DNA of 64,000 nucleotides. Origin: Bufo bufo. Lineage: Eukaryota; Chordata; Amphibia; Anura; Bufonidae. Shown here piece by piece: positions 31,516 through 40,510 of the stretch (position 1 is its first letter; every line of letters starts with the position of its first letter). Location of the stretch: the NCBI RefSeq assembly GCF_905171765.1, contig NC_053392.1, positions 411,484,299 through 411,548,298 of the forward strand, given 5' to 3'. A program made the translations under genes and the position numbers. Below the pieces are notes generated by a model that did not search any database, was not told the origin of the DNA, and was given only the letters and a program-made list of their open reading frames with translations.

Positions 31516-31612
31516 GTAGTCAAGGCTGAAGCTCAGCCTGCGTTTGTGGGAGGGGCGAAGGAGGCCTATTTAGCGCCGCCTCACGCTCCCATCACGGACG
31601 CCGCGCTCTCAC
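31516..31612 (+). repeat. Ngaro copy 1 A2 repeat
   Basis: 97-bp copy of A1 placed between B1 and B2. The B1/A2 junction (CCACAA|GTAGT) mimics a circle junction. Confidence 0.9.
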
Positions 31613-31660
31613 CCCTCCCACCCTTCCCCTTCTTCACCTCTCTCACCATCAGGCATGCCC

Positions 31661-31781
31661 CTCATTTAGCTCGCACCCGGCCATGGCTTCCCGCACACCC
31701 CAGCCATCTATAGTTGACAGTCATGTCATCCCTTCCCCCTCGGTTCTTCTTTACAGTCTCCCACCGTAGCCAGGACCACAA
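31661..31781 (+). repeat. Ngaro copy 1 B2 repeat (right end)
   Basis: 121-bp right terminal repeat after a 48-bp C/T-rich spacer (31613-31660). Confidence 0.9.
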
Positions 31782-31853
31782 ACATACTAATATCACGTAT
31801 GGCATTATTTTATTTATGCACACACTCCGTAAAAAAAAAAAAAGGGATGATAA

Positions 31854-31949
31854 GTAGTAAGGCTGAAGCTCAGCCTGCGTTTGTGGGAGGGGCGAAGGAG
31901 GCCTATTTAGCGCGGCCCCACGCTCCCATCATGGACGCTGCGCTCTCAC
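31854..31949 (+). repeat. Ngaro copy 2 A1 repeat
   Basis: 96 bp starting GTAGTAAGGCTGAAGC, ending GCGCTCTCAC. Matches A2 at 37904-37999. Confidence 0.9.
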
Positions 31950-31970
31950 GTGACGTCTCTGCACTTCCGG
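31947..31970 (+). promoter_or_regulatory. TATA-less promoter signature, copy 2
   Basis: CACGTGACGTC plus CACTTCCGG at the same place as in copy 1, just inside A1. Confidence 0.5.
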
Positions 31971-32649
31971 GTTCAGTGCCGACGCTGCCGCTTACCCACG
32001 CTGCTGCTCGTTCCTGCCTCTGGTTAGAAGTTCTCTACCCTCCCGAACTGCGCACCCCTGGTAAGCTAAGCGGCGCCTCGAGCTGCTCCCTGTCCTGGGA
32101 GCCTCGGCGCCGCGCTCTTCAATCGCTTCACATGTCCGCATGCTGGCCCCACCTCCCGCACTGGTCTCCAGGCAACGCTGACGCTCAGGTCCCCAGCACG
32201 GCCGGACCCCGACACTGGGAACCCGACAGCCAGCATGGCTCAGTATCCGGCTTATTCTAGGGCAAGACGATAAAACCGCAGTTTTAAACTACAATCAGCA
32301 TCAACACAATGCCCTAAGGAATACAAGTTTAAACTCTGCTACCCGGCCTCAGTAAGCAGTGCAGGAAGGGATACCCCAGCTCCCACCAGCCACGTCAATA
32401 CTATAGGCAACAGCTGCCTTGGTAGTGAGCTGCTTTTTGGGCACCAGCAATGGCAAAAGTATTTTTGGACAATAAACATTTAAAAGCCATACAGAGCATA
32501 TATACATATGTACTATGTATTGTTAATTAAAGTCAAATATGTAATGGAGGTCATAGGACCCACCCAAGGAGCAGTTTTAAAGAAAAAAAAAAAAAACCTC
32601 TCTCCAGGTATACAGAGCATGTGCACATACGTTTAAATTTCATCTTCAC

Positions 32650-33500
32650 GCTAGCGTCTGCCACGCGGCTGTTTCATGTCAATTATCCGCCTTTCTTTAG
32701 GTTCCTTCACGCCATTGTCTGCCACGCAGCAGATCCATGTCAATTTTGTCTTTTCCTTTAGGTTCCTTCACGCTATTGTCTGCCACGCAGCAGATTTATG
32801 TCAATTTTTTCCTTAGGTTCCTTGTCGCTATTGTCTGCCACACAGCAGATTTATGTCAATTTTTCCTTAGGTTCATCTACGCTATTGTCTGCCACGCAGC
32901 AGATTCATGTCAATTTGTCTTTTCCTTAGATTCATCCATGCTACTGTCTGCCACGCAGCAGATTCATGTCAATTTGTCTTTTCCTTAGATTCATCCACGC
33001 TATTGTCTGCCACGCAGCAGATTTATGTTAATTTGTCTTTTCCTTAAAATTCATTCACGCCATTGTCTGCCACGCAGCAGATTCATGTCAATTTGTCTTT
33101 TCCTTAGATTCATCTACGCTATTGTCTGCCACGCAGCAGATTCATGTCAATTTGTCTTTTCCTTAGATTCATCTACGCTATTGTCTGCCACGCAGCAGAT
33201 TTATGTCAATTTGTCTTTTCCTTAAAATTCATTCACGCCATTGTCTGCCACGCAGCAGATTCAAGTCAATTTGTCTTTTCCTTAGATTCATCTACGCTAT
33301 TGTCTGCCACGCAGCAGATTCATGTCAATTTGTCTTTTCCTTAGATTCACCTACGCTATTGTCTGCCATGCAGCAGATTCATGTCAATTTGTCTTTTCCT
33401 TAGATTCATCTACGCTATTGTCTGCCACGCAGCAGATTCATGTCAATTTGTCTTTTCCTTAGATTCATTCACGCTTGTCTGCCACGCAGCAGATTTATGT
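32650..33500 (+). repeat. 59-bp tandem repeat array in the Ngaro copy 2 leader
   Basis: About 15 units, period mostly 59 bp. Each carries TCTGC-CACGCA-GCAGA and a TTTGTCTTTTCCTTA spacer. The hairpin core is shared with copy 1 while the spacer length and sequence differ, so the hairpin is the more conserved part. Confidence 0.9.
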
Positions 33501-33690
33501 CAATTTAAATGTTTCTTTCACGTAATCATCTGCCACGCAGCAGATGCCCTTTCCGTCTCGTTTTCTTTCCCTGACACGTATCAGGCTTCAGTGGTGGTCT
33601 GCCACGTAGCAGTCCACGTTAGTTTTCCGGACACGCATCAGGTTCATTCACCGCCCTGACACGCATCAGGGACAGGTTCTCACGTCTCAT
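33501..33690 (+). other. Covarying hairpins, copy 2 leader
   Basis: ATCTGC-CACGCA-GCAGAT, CCTGA-CACGTA-TCAGG, CTGC-CACGTA-GCAG and CCCTGA-CACGCA-TCAGGG follow the array, in the same order as the first hairpins in copy 1. Confidence 0.7.
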
Positions 33691-33845
33691 GCGCTACTCA
33701 CTCGCCCCTCACCCCATGTTTCTAGGGTCACCCCGGAGGTCTGTTCGGTTCAAAAGTTCGCTAGGCGAATTCCTCAAGGTACCAATCCTAGGTCACCTTT
33801 TTCATCAAGGTCGTTTTCGTTTACGATTTCATCAGCCAAGTCCAG

Positions 33846-34070
33846 GTAAGTTTGGTTTCACTACTTCATTCCTTAGGATCAGGCCAGCATTCGCAGGTCT
33901 TTTTCCTTCAGGTAGTCTAGGCCAGCTCATCAGGTAGGTTGGGCCTCTTAACCTCTTCCTGGTAACGGATTCGGTCACTTTTCGGTGTCATTCAGAGGGT
34001 TTCACGGATTCACTCGCTGGTGTCAGGTGGCTCTATCACCCTTCTTACCTTCCATTTTTCCTTTTCACAG
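33846..34070 (+). other. Spliceosomal intron in the Ngaro 5' leader
   Basis: Copy 2 reads GCCAAGTCCAG|GTAAGT...TTTTCCTTTTCACAG|CACGATG. Copy 1 reads GCCAAGTCCAGCACGATG with nothing between. The 225-bp segment has a consensus donor and an acceptor with a strong pyrimidine tract, 4 bp before the gag ATG. The copy lacking it has the precise spliced junction. Confidence 0.9.
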
Positions 34071-34074
34071 CACG

Positions 34075-35214
34075 ATGTCCCACGCATCGGATATCGCCGA
34101 GACTCGCTCCATTCCGGAATCGCCCGGCTCGGCCCATGGAAGCACTCTTTCATGCAGGCAATGGACCATCCCGAAACTCATGGCCGAACTAACCAGGAGA
34201 GGCATCCGCTATCCTGCCTCAGCCCGCAAAGCTGAGTTGCACAGGCTACTGACGGCAGGGCCTGTCTCAGCGGCTGAAGATCAGGTGTCTTTGTCCACGG
34301 TCCAGACAGCGCTGGCCCAGCTTCATTCCGCTATCAACACTCTCACCAGTTCAGTGTCCGACATGCACACTAGGTTGCTAGTGGTGGAAACCAGGCCATC
34401 AAGTTCAAGCACTCCCACCTCTCCGGTTCCAGGCCCGTCCGCCATTCATGCCCCAACCCCAAGCCAGGCCCCGAGCTCCTTCACCATTTCACCGTCACAT
34501 TTCGTTCCCGATAATATCCGAAAGGACATTTTGGCAGGTAAAGACATTAACTTGGCTTCCATACTTATTTCTACCCACGACTCCGACGAGAACAGGACCA
34601 TTGCATGTGGAGATATATCAGTGGTTCTCAAGTCCAAAGACGCCCGGTTGCATAAAAAGCTCTCCATTCCAGAGTTCGTGCTGGCCTTTAGCCTTTTCCG
34701 AGACATCCTTTGCTCGGCCCAACCGCACCGCAGAGAGGAACTTGACACCTACCTCTACAGGGTCACTGACTTGGGACACAAGTACGGAGGTCACGCATTT
34801 TACGATTACCATCGTTCGTTCTCTGCCAAAGCCGCCGCTGCCCTGTCCCAGTTCCGGCATATCTCGGATTGGTCCATACTAGACATGGAGCTCTTCTGCA
34901 GGCACTTTGCAGGCCTCAGAGCTCCCACCTGCGCCAATTGCCAGTCCATCTTGCATTCCTCCGACTGGTGTCCCAACTCAGGGGCCCTGGCCCAGGGCAG
35001 ACCCTCGGCCTTCCCTTCCACGTCTTCAAGTTTAGGGCAGAACACAGACAAATGGGGCAGGCCCATAGTGTTTTTGGGCAGAAGTCAGGTTTGTAACAAT
35101 TTCAACTGGTCCGATTGCTATTTCTCAAAATGCAAGGCTTTGCATGTTTGCACCATTTGTTTCAGGGCCCACCCCCAGTCGTCCTGTCCGCAAAGGTCAT
35201 CAAAACAGCTGTGA
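34075..35214 (+). CDS. Ngaro-like gag protein, copy 2
   Basis: 379 residues from the ATG at 34075, just after the intron. The upstream in-frame extension lies in the intron, so the Met in MSHASDIAETRS is chosen. It has a SAP-like N-terminal domain (WTIPKLMAELTRRGIRYPAS), a central conserved domain, and C-terminal Cys/His clusters (CANCQS; VCNNFNWSDCYFSKCKALHV; CTICFRAHP) for likely zinc and RNA binding. It is almost identical to copy 1. It ends at TGA-CTA-G with RT in frame behind, suggesting a gag-RT fusion made by readthrough. Confidence 0.87.
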   Translation: MSHASDIAETRSIPESPGSAHGSTLSCRQWTIPKLMAELTRRGIRYPASARKAELHRLLTAGPVSAAEDQVSLSTVQTALAQLHSAINTLTSSVSDMHTRLLVVETRPSSSSTPTSPVPGPSAIHAPTPSQAPSSFTISPSHFVPDNIRKDILAGKDINLASILISTHDSDENRTIACGDISVVLKSKDARLHKKLSIPEFVLAFSLFRDILCSAQPHRREELDTYLYRVTDLGHKYGGHAFYDYHRSFSAKAAAALSQFRHISDWSILDMELFCRHFAGLRAPTCANCQSILHSSDWCPNSGALAQGRPSAFPSTSSSLGQNTDKWGRPIVFLGRSQVCNNFNWSDCYFSKCKALHVCTICFRAHPQSSCPQRSSKQL

Positions 35215-35218
35215 CTAG
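35212..35218 (+). promoter_or_regulatory. Candidate stop-codon readthrough site TGA-CTA-G (copy 2)
   Basis: TGA (35212-35214) followed by CTAG. The frame stays open from 35215 to 36804 with no ATG until 35278. In copy 3 the equivalent frame has no stop at all. Confidence 0.6.
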
Positions 35219-36804
35219 CTGGAGTCAACGTTGACCTACTAGCCTCCCTCCTGCTGCATCACCACGATCCCGCTTTCGTGCAGTTTTTGGTCTCCGGTTT
35301 CTCACAGGGGTTCCATACAGGGCTAGTTTCCTACCCGCAAACAACTTGGGAGGGTCCCAACCTCCGTTCCGCCTTGGCAGATCCTGAATCAGTAGACTCC
35401 CTCATCCAGTCTGAGATCAGTAAGGGTTTCCTCCTGGGTCCATTCATAGTCCCCCCCTTTGACATCTGGAGGGTCAACCCCATTGGCCTGGTCACAAAAA
35501 AAAATTCAAATAAAAAAAGACTGATATTCGACCTTTCGGCTCCTCATGTTTCCAGCACACCTAGCTTAAATTCGCTCATCCCTTCAGAAGACTTCTCTAT
35601 GCGGTACTCCTCCTTAGACGAGGCCATTCGGTTGATCCTCCAGCTGGGGTCAGGCGCGTGGCTTTCCAAGGCGGACATTGCCGACGCTTTCAAACTGCTT
35701 CCGGTCTCACCCCATTTATGGAAATTCTACGGCATCAAGTGGAAGGAACGGTACTATTTCTCAGACAGACTGACGTTTGGATCAAAGAGCAGTCCCTGGC
35801 TCTTTGATCAACTAGCCACAGCTCTCCTCTGGGTCTTGGTCAACCACGGCGGATGTTCCAGGGTCATCCATTATCTTGATGATTTCCTGTTGATCGAGAC
35901 CGCAGACCAAGCACCTAATCAGCTCCAGGTACTTCTCGACTTGTTCTCAAAATTAAACGTCCCGATTGTCCCAGCAAAAGTCGAAGGTCCATCTTCAGTC
36001 ATAACATTTCTGGGGATCATCTTGGATACTGGTAAAATGGAAGCCCGATTGCCCGACGAAAAACTCCTAAAAATCCAAGATTCCATCAGGAGGTCTGTCG
36101 CGGTCAGGACCCTCACCAAGGTCGAACTCCAGTCGATTCTGGGGATGTTAAATTTTGCCTCCAAGATCATGCCCCAGGGGCGGGCATTCATCTCCAGATT
36201 GCTGCAACTTTTACCTGCTGCCTCGGATCAGGACTCCTTGATCCACCTCGACGCCGCCGCAACGGCCGATCTCCACATGTGGCACCATTTCCTGACCAGC
36301 TGGAACGGCATCTCCCTCTTCGTCCCTTCCTGGGATGATAATTCTCCCACCGTGTTTTCCGACGCAGCAGGTTCAAAAGGGTTTGCAGCCATTTTCAAGA
36401 ACCACTGGTTCGCGGGTCCCTGGCCGCCTCAGATTTCTTCCATCCAGAGTTCAATCAAATCCTCTCCACTGTTAGAAATTTATCCCATCGTGGCAGCTGC
36501 CCAGACCTGGGGGGAGGTCTGGAGGAACAAGCCTGTCGTCTTCGTCACGGACAATCAGGCAGTGGTAGAAATCCTCAACAAAGGTCGCTCCTCCTCCCCA
36601 CAAATCATGCCCTTTGTCCGCAGATTAGTATGCCTTGCCTTAAAATACAACTTTCATTTTTCATGCAGGTTCATACAGGGTTCAGCAAACACAGCAGCTG
36701 ATGCCCTCTCCCGTTTCAACTTCCCGGTTTTCTTTCAGGTGATGCCAGACGCAGATCCTTCAGGGGTCCCTCCACCTGCAGTCGAGACACTGATGATGGA
36801 TTGA
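35215..36804 (+). CDS. Ngaro-like reverse transcriptase-RNase H, copy 2
   Basis: Open frame of about 529 codons in the gag frame; the first internal Met is at 35278 but readthrough would make a gag-RT fusion. RT motifs in order are IPS-type LNSLIPSEDF, WLSKADIADAFKLLPV (catalytic Asp of motif A), LTFGSKSSPWLFDQLAT, VIHYLDDFLLIE (motif C, Y-L-D-D) and VITFLGIILDTGKME. RNase H follows (VFSDAAGSKGFAAIF, LEIYPIVAAAQTW, VTDNQAVVEIL, NTAADALSRF). No methyltransferase follows, unlike DIRS1. It ends LMMD-stop, overlapping the YR frame in -1. Intact; it could supply RT activity. Confidence 0.88.
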   Translation, partial: LAGVNVDLLASLLLHHHDPAFVQFLVSGFSQGFHTGLVSYPQTTWEGPNLRSALADPESVDSLIQSEISKGFLLGPFIVPPFDIWRVNPIGLVTKKNSNKKRLIFDLSAPHVSSTPSLNSLIPSEDFSMRYSSLDEAIRLILQLGSGAWLSKADIADAFKLLPVSPHLWKFYGIKWKERYYFSDRLTFGSKSSPWLFDQLATALLWVLVNHGGCSRVIHYLDDFLLIETADQAPNQLQVLLDLFSKLNVPIVPAKVEGPSSVITFLGIILDTGKMEARLPDEKLLKIQDSIRRSVAVRTLTKVELQSILGMLNFASKIMPQGRAFISRLLQLLPAASDQDSLIHLDAAATADLHMWHHFLTSWNGISLFVPSWDDNSPTVFSDAAGSKGFAAIFKNHWFAGPWPPQISSIQSSIKSSPLLEIYPIVAAAQTWGEVWRNKPVVFVTDNQAVVEILNKGRSSSPQIMPFVRRLVCLALKYNFHFSCRFIQGSANTAADALSRFNFPVFFQVMPDADPSGVPPPAVETLMMD

Positions 36805-37730
36805 GCAAGCATGTCAGAACTGCCAAGTCACTCATCCATAACTCCTTATCCCTCAATACAGCCAGGAACTACAAGACCGGGTGGGAAACCTTCTCACAAT
36901 TCTCCCTCAGACACCCACAAGGACATCTGGACCAAACAACTTATGTCATGGCATTTCTGGCTTATTGTCACGCAGACCTTCACCTATCTTTCAGCACCAT
37001 CAAATTGTACCTGGCAGGGGTACAGCATTTCCTCACTTTAGATTTCCCAGGCAGCCAGTCCATATTTTCTTCCCAGGCCATCAAATCCACCCTTAGAGGG
37101 ATTCTAAAGAGCAGCAACAAGCCGGAGTCCTGGAGGAAACCAGTTACCGGGGCCATGTTCAGGGCTTTTTCCACCTCCCTAGACAACGATCCTTTCGGGC
37201 CATATAAAAGCATAGTGCTCAAAGCTGCCATGTATCTCTGTTTCTACGGGTTCTTACGGCCCGGGGAATTCACTGGCTCTCCAGGCCACGCAGGCCCCAC
37301 TTCAGACCAGCTGGTCTGGCAGCAGACTCATTGCACCCTTTCTCTCCCTTCCACCAAAACTTCCCAAGTAGGTCCTCCAGTCAAAATTATCTACTTCCAG
37401 ACCTTCAATGAATGGTGCCCGGTTGCCGTGTTCAAAAAGCTTCTCGCCATCTTAAAAGTTTCCGCGCCAGGCAGCCCACTCTTTCCCTTCAACTCCAAAT
37501 GTCTCACGACTTCACAGTTTTTCCATCACATCAGAACTTTGGCTTCCAAGTTAGGGTTCGATGCCAAGGCCATCTCGTTTCGCATAGGCGCGGCTTCCGC
37601 AGCCTCGAGTCACGGGGTCCCAGCACACGTCATCCAGAAAATGGGCAGATGGCAATCCTCCTGCTTCACGCATTACATCCCTAATCCGAGGGCCGAAATC
37701 GCCAAAGCTTTCACCAGCTTAGCTCTATGA
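36801..37730 (+). CDS. Tyrosine recombinase of Ngaro copy 2, catalytic His deleted
   Basis: About 309 residues, same fold as copy 1: KSLIHNSLSLNTARNYKTGW, FLRPGEFTGS, TKTSQVG, then AISFRIGAASAAS, GRWQSSCFTHYI. Compared with copy 1, nine bases are missing between 37577 and 37578, removing Gly-His-Leu. The His of the His-x-x-Arg motif is therefore gone, although the frame is kept. The catalytic Arg and Tyr remain. The frame has no ATG before the domain and opens at 36705 in the -1 register relative to RT, giving about 100 nt of overlap. Integration activity is probably reduced or lost. Confidence 0.85.
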   Translation: MSKHVRTAKSLIHNSLSLNTARNYKTGWETFSQFSLRHPQGHLDQTTYVMAFLAYCHADLHLSFSTIKLYLAGVQHFLTLDFPGSQSIFSSQAIKSTLRGILKSSNKPESWRKPVTGAMFRAFSTSLDNDPFGPYKSIVLKAAMYLCFYGFLRPGEFTGSPGHAGPTSDQLVWQQTHCTLSLPSTKTSQVGPPVKIIYFQTFNEWCPVAVFKKLLAILKVSAPGSPLFPFNSKCLTTSQFFHHIRTLASKLGFDAKAISFRIGAASAASSHGVPAHVIQKMGRWQSSCFTHYIPNPRAEIAKAFTSLAL

Positions 37731-37763
37731 GTTCCACCTTTACATTCCTACCCGTTGACTTTT

Positions 37764-37903
37764 GCCCCTCATTTAGCACGCCCTCATTTAGCTCGCACCC
37801 GGCCATGGCTTCCCGCACACCCCAGCCATCTATAGTTGCTAGTCATGTCATCCCCTTCCCCTCCGTTCTTCTTCACGGTCTCCCACCGTAGCCAGGACCA
37901 CAA
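37764..37903 (+). repeat. Ngaro copy 2 B1 repeat
   Basis: 140 bp, GCCCCTCATTTAGCACGCC... to ...CCAGGACCACAA, matching B2. It contains a short internal duplication (CTCATTTAGC twice) not seen in copy 1. Confidence 0.9.
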
Positions 37904-37999
37904 GTAGTAAGGCTGAAGCTCAGCCTGCGTTTGTGGGAGGGGCGAAGGATGCCTATTTAGCGAGGCCCCACGCTCCCATCATGGACGCTGCGCTCTCAC
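37904..37999 (+). repeat. Ngaro copy 2 A2 repeat
   Basis: 96-bp copy of A1 between B1 and B2. Confidence 0.9.
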
Positions 38000-38043
38000 C
38001 CCTCCCTCCCGTCCCCTTCTTCACCTCTCTCACCATCAGGCAT

Positions 38044-38183
38044 GCCCCTCATTTAGCACGCCCTCATTTAGCTCGCACCCGGCCATGGCTTCCCGCACAC
38101 CCCAGCCATCTATAGTTGCTAGTCATGTCATCCCCTTCCCCTCCGTTCTTCTTCACGGTCTCCCACCGTAGCCAGGACCACAA
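38044..38183 (+). repeat. Ngaro copy 2 B2 repeat (right end)
   Basis: 140-bp right terminal repeat, ending GGACCACAA. Confidence 0.9.
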
Positions 38184-38797
38184 ACACAATTACTGATTAA
38201 AAAGGGTAGGGGGGGTAAAACAAATACAGTGGTACATGTGCACGTACTATGGTTTAAGCAAACTCTCCTTGCACATTTTATTGGGTCGTGTTCAGTCACC
38301 TCAGGTACGGAATTACCACGCTAGTTCGTTTCAGACCTTTGTAGTTTACGCATTATATGCATGTATGTTCATCGATCTCGCTCACGTCTCCAGTCATGTA
38401 TAGCCATTTTCCTTGTCTGTTTAAGTATGTTTTCTCCGTTCTCTCTCCAGGGACGTTCCTTCTTTCAGGGTCATCCGTCGATTCTGGGTGTTGCCCAGTT
38501 TCGTTTCCAACAGGTAGTATAGGGAAGTTTTCAGTGGTAGATTCGCTTTCTCATTCTGTCTTCTAAAAAATCTCACGGTCTAACTTAGGTATTCTCCTCA
38601 TCCCTCTATTCGCTCCTCCCGTGCTGTGGGTAAGTCAGCTCAGTCTGTCAGTGGCAGTAATCTTTGATCACGAGGTGACATCATTCACGATGGCATGCGT
38701 ACGCACACCATATCGTTTCGGTGGTAGGGTTGTCACTGGTGTCTGGTTTCGGGTCGCATGATAGAGCCTCATTCTCACGTACTGTAAATACAGGGCC

Positions 38798-40510
38798 ATG
38801 TCTCATGCCTCTGATATCATGGAGGCCTCGGTCAACGAAAATGCCGCCAGGCTGTCCGAAGTGGGTAGCATCCCGTCACTACGGAATTGGACCGTACCCA
38901 GGTTGATGGCGGAGCTGTCCAGGAAGTGTATCCCGTTTACAGCCTCGGCCAGAAAGGCAGAATTATACCGCCTACTCATGTCCGCTGCGAGCCCTCAGCG
39001 TCAGGAGGAAGTCTCGATGGCCACAGTCCAGACCTCGCTCGCTCAGATTCACCTCATACTCAACAATCTTACGTCATCAGTCACGGACATTCAATCCAGA
39101 CTGGACACGGTCAAGTCCCGGGGTGCCGTTCTCGCTCCCCCGGGTCCAGAGCTGGCCATCCCGTCCACATCCGCTGCGGGGTGTACCGGTACGACTGTCT
39201 CCGTTCCTAATATCACTCCGGCTCACTTCATACCGGCCAACACCAAGAAAGATATTCTGGAAGGCAGGGACGTCAACTTGGCTTCCCTGTTGATTGCTAC
39301 TCAGGATTTCTCAGACAGCAAAATCATCACGTGCGGTGATGTCTCAGTAGTACTCAGGGGCCGTGATCTCAGGCTAAACAGAAAGCTTACCATCCCGGAG
39401 TTCCTTCTAGCTTTCAACCTGTATAGAGATGTGATTTGCTCCGTACAGGCCGACCGCAGAGAGGAATTAGATCTTTATTTGTTCAGGGTAACCGAATTAG
39501 GGTACAAATATGGTGGTAGTTCGTTCTACGATTATCACTGCTCATTTTCTGCTAAGGCCGCGGAGGCCCTCAGTCAATTTCAATGTCTCACAAACTGGGC
39601 TAATATCGACACTGAGATATTTTGCAGACACTTTGCCGGCCTTAGGGCTCTTGCTTGTTCTCTGTGTCAATCCATCTACCACACAGCAGAATGGTGTCAC
39701 AAAGCCGCCTCAAGTGCCGATAGTAGCCATCCCGCACAGCCGTCTAGGCACTCTGAACCCCAGTATGCCTCAGGTTTAGTCGACAAATTGGGAAGGCCCA
39801 TTCAATACCTCGGCCTGTCACAGATCTGTAATAATTTCAATTTTTCCTCCTTCAATTACAGTCAGTGTAGGCTGTTACATGTTTGTGTGAATTGTTTCAG
39901 AGCCCATCCCAAGTCGGTCTGTACATTAAAGGCGGATAAGTCTTATTTGAGTGTCCTTAACGTTGATTGCCTGCTGCATTTCCTACGCAACCACCACGAC
40001 CCTAGCTTCATACAGTTCCTCATGTCAGGGTTTAGATCAGGTTTCCACACTGGCCTAATTGCCCTGCCCGAATTGTCTTATGAATGCAGGAATTTATTGT
40101 CATCGGAGCTTCACCCTCAGGCAGCAGATGAACTGATTTCCATCGAGTTGGCTAAGAGATTCCTAATAGGCCCCTTTTCTTCTCCTCCTTTTGGACGGTG
40201 GAGAGTCAGCCCCATAGGTGTAGTCACAGGCAAATTTAGTAACCAAGAAAGATTGATCATCGATTTATCAGCCCCACACGGTCACTCCACTCCCAGTATC
40301 AACTCTCTCATACCCTCCGAAGAAGTCAGTATGAAATATTCCTCCATAGATCAGGCTATCGCCATTATACTGCTGTTAGGCCGTAACTCTATTCTGTCAA
40401 AAGCTGATATATCTGACGCCTTTAAGCTACTCCCCATCAGTCCAACTTTGTGGCAGTGGCATGGTATAAAGTGGAGAGATCTTTATTACTTTTTATTACT
40501 TTGCCTCTAA
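38798..40510 (+). pseudogene. Fused gag-RT (N-terminal) of Ngaro copy 3
   Basis: A 570-residue frame from MSHASDIMEASVNENAARLS. The SAP-like domain (WTVPRLMAELSRKCIPFTAS) and gag core (HFIPANTKKDILEGRDVNLA; REELDLYLFRVTELGYKYGG) are followed by the Cys/His cluster (CNNFNFSSFNYSQCRLLHVC and CFRAHPKSVC). The frame runs straight into RT (DPSFIQFLMSGFRSGFHTGL; SILSKADISDAFKLLPISP). It is cut short when a 10-bp near-duplication (CTTTATTACT / TTTTATTACT, 40481-40500) shifts the frame. The continuous gag-RT shows that the family can make a fusion protein, supporting readthrough in copies 1 and 2. Confidence 0.85.

Larger units (their letters stand above)
20295..31781 (+). mobile_element. Ngaro-like YR retrotransposon, copy 1 (spliced form, interrupted by gypsy)
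   Basis: Split direct repeats define it: A1 (20295-20391) at the left, then gag, RT-RNase H and tyrosine recombinase, then B1 (31395-31515), A2 (31516-31612) and B2 (31661-31781). This A1...B1A2B2 arrangement, RT with HYLDDFL, no methyltransferase and a terminal YR match Ngaro/PAT-type elements and not LTR elements. A 5.57-kb gypsy is inserted in the RT. Compared with copy 2, it lacks the 225-bp intron before gag. No target duplication is expected for YR integration. Confidence 0.88.
31854..38183 (+). mobile_element. Ngaro-like YR retrotransposon, copy 2 (6.3 kb, intron-containing)
   Basis: Complete element 72 bp downstream of copy 1: A1 (31854-31949), hairpin leader, 225-bp intron, gag, RT-RNase H, YR, B1 (37764-37903), A2 (37904-37999), B2 (38044-38183). 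All three coding frames are open over their full expected length. The recombinase has lost its catalytic His through a 9-bp deletion. It is preceded by an A-run and followed by the leader of the third, divergent element. Confidence 0.9.

Noticed and set aside
20295..38183. DIRS1-type element with inverted terminal repeats and methyltransferase
   Set aside because: Repeats are direct and split (A1...B1-A2-B2), and no methyltransferase domain follows the RNase H.
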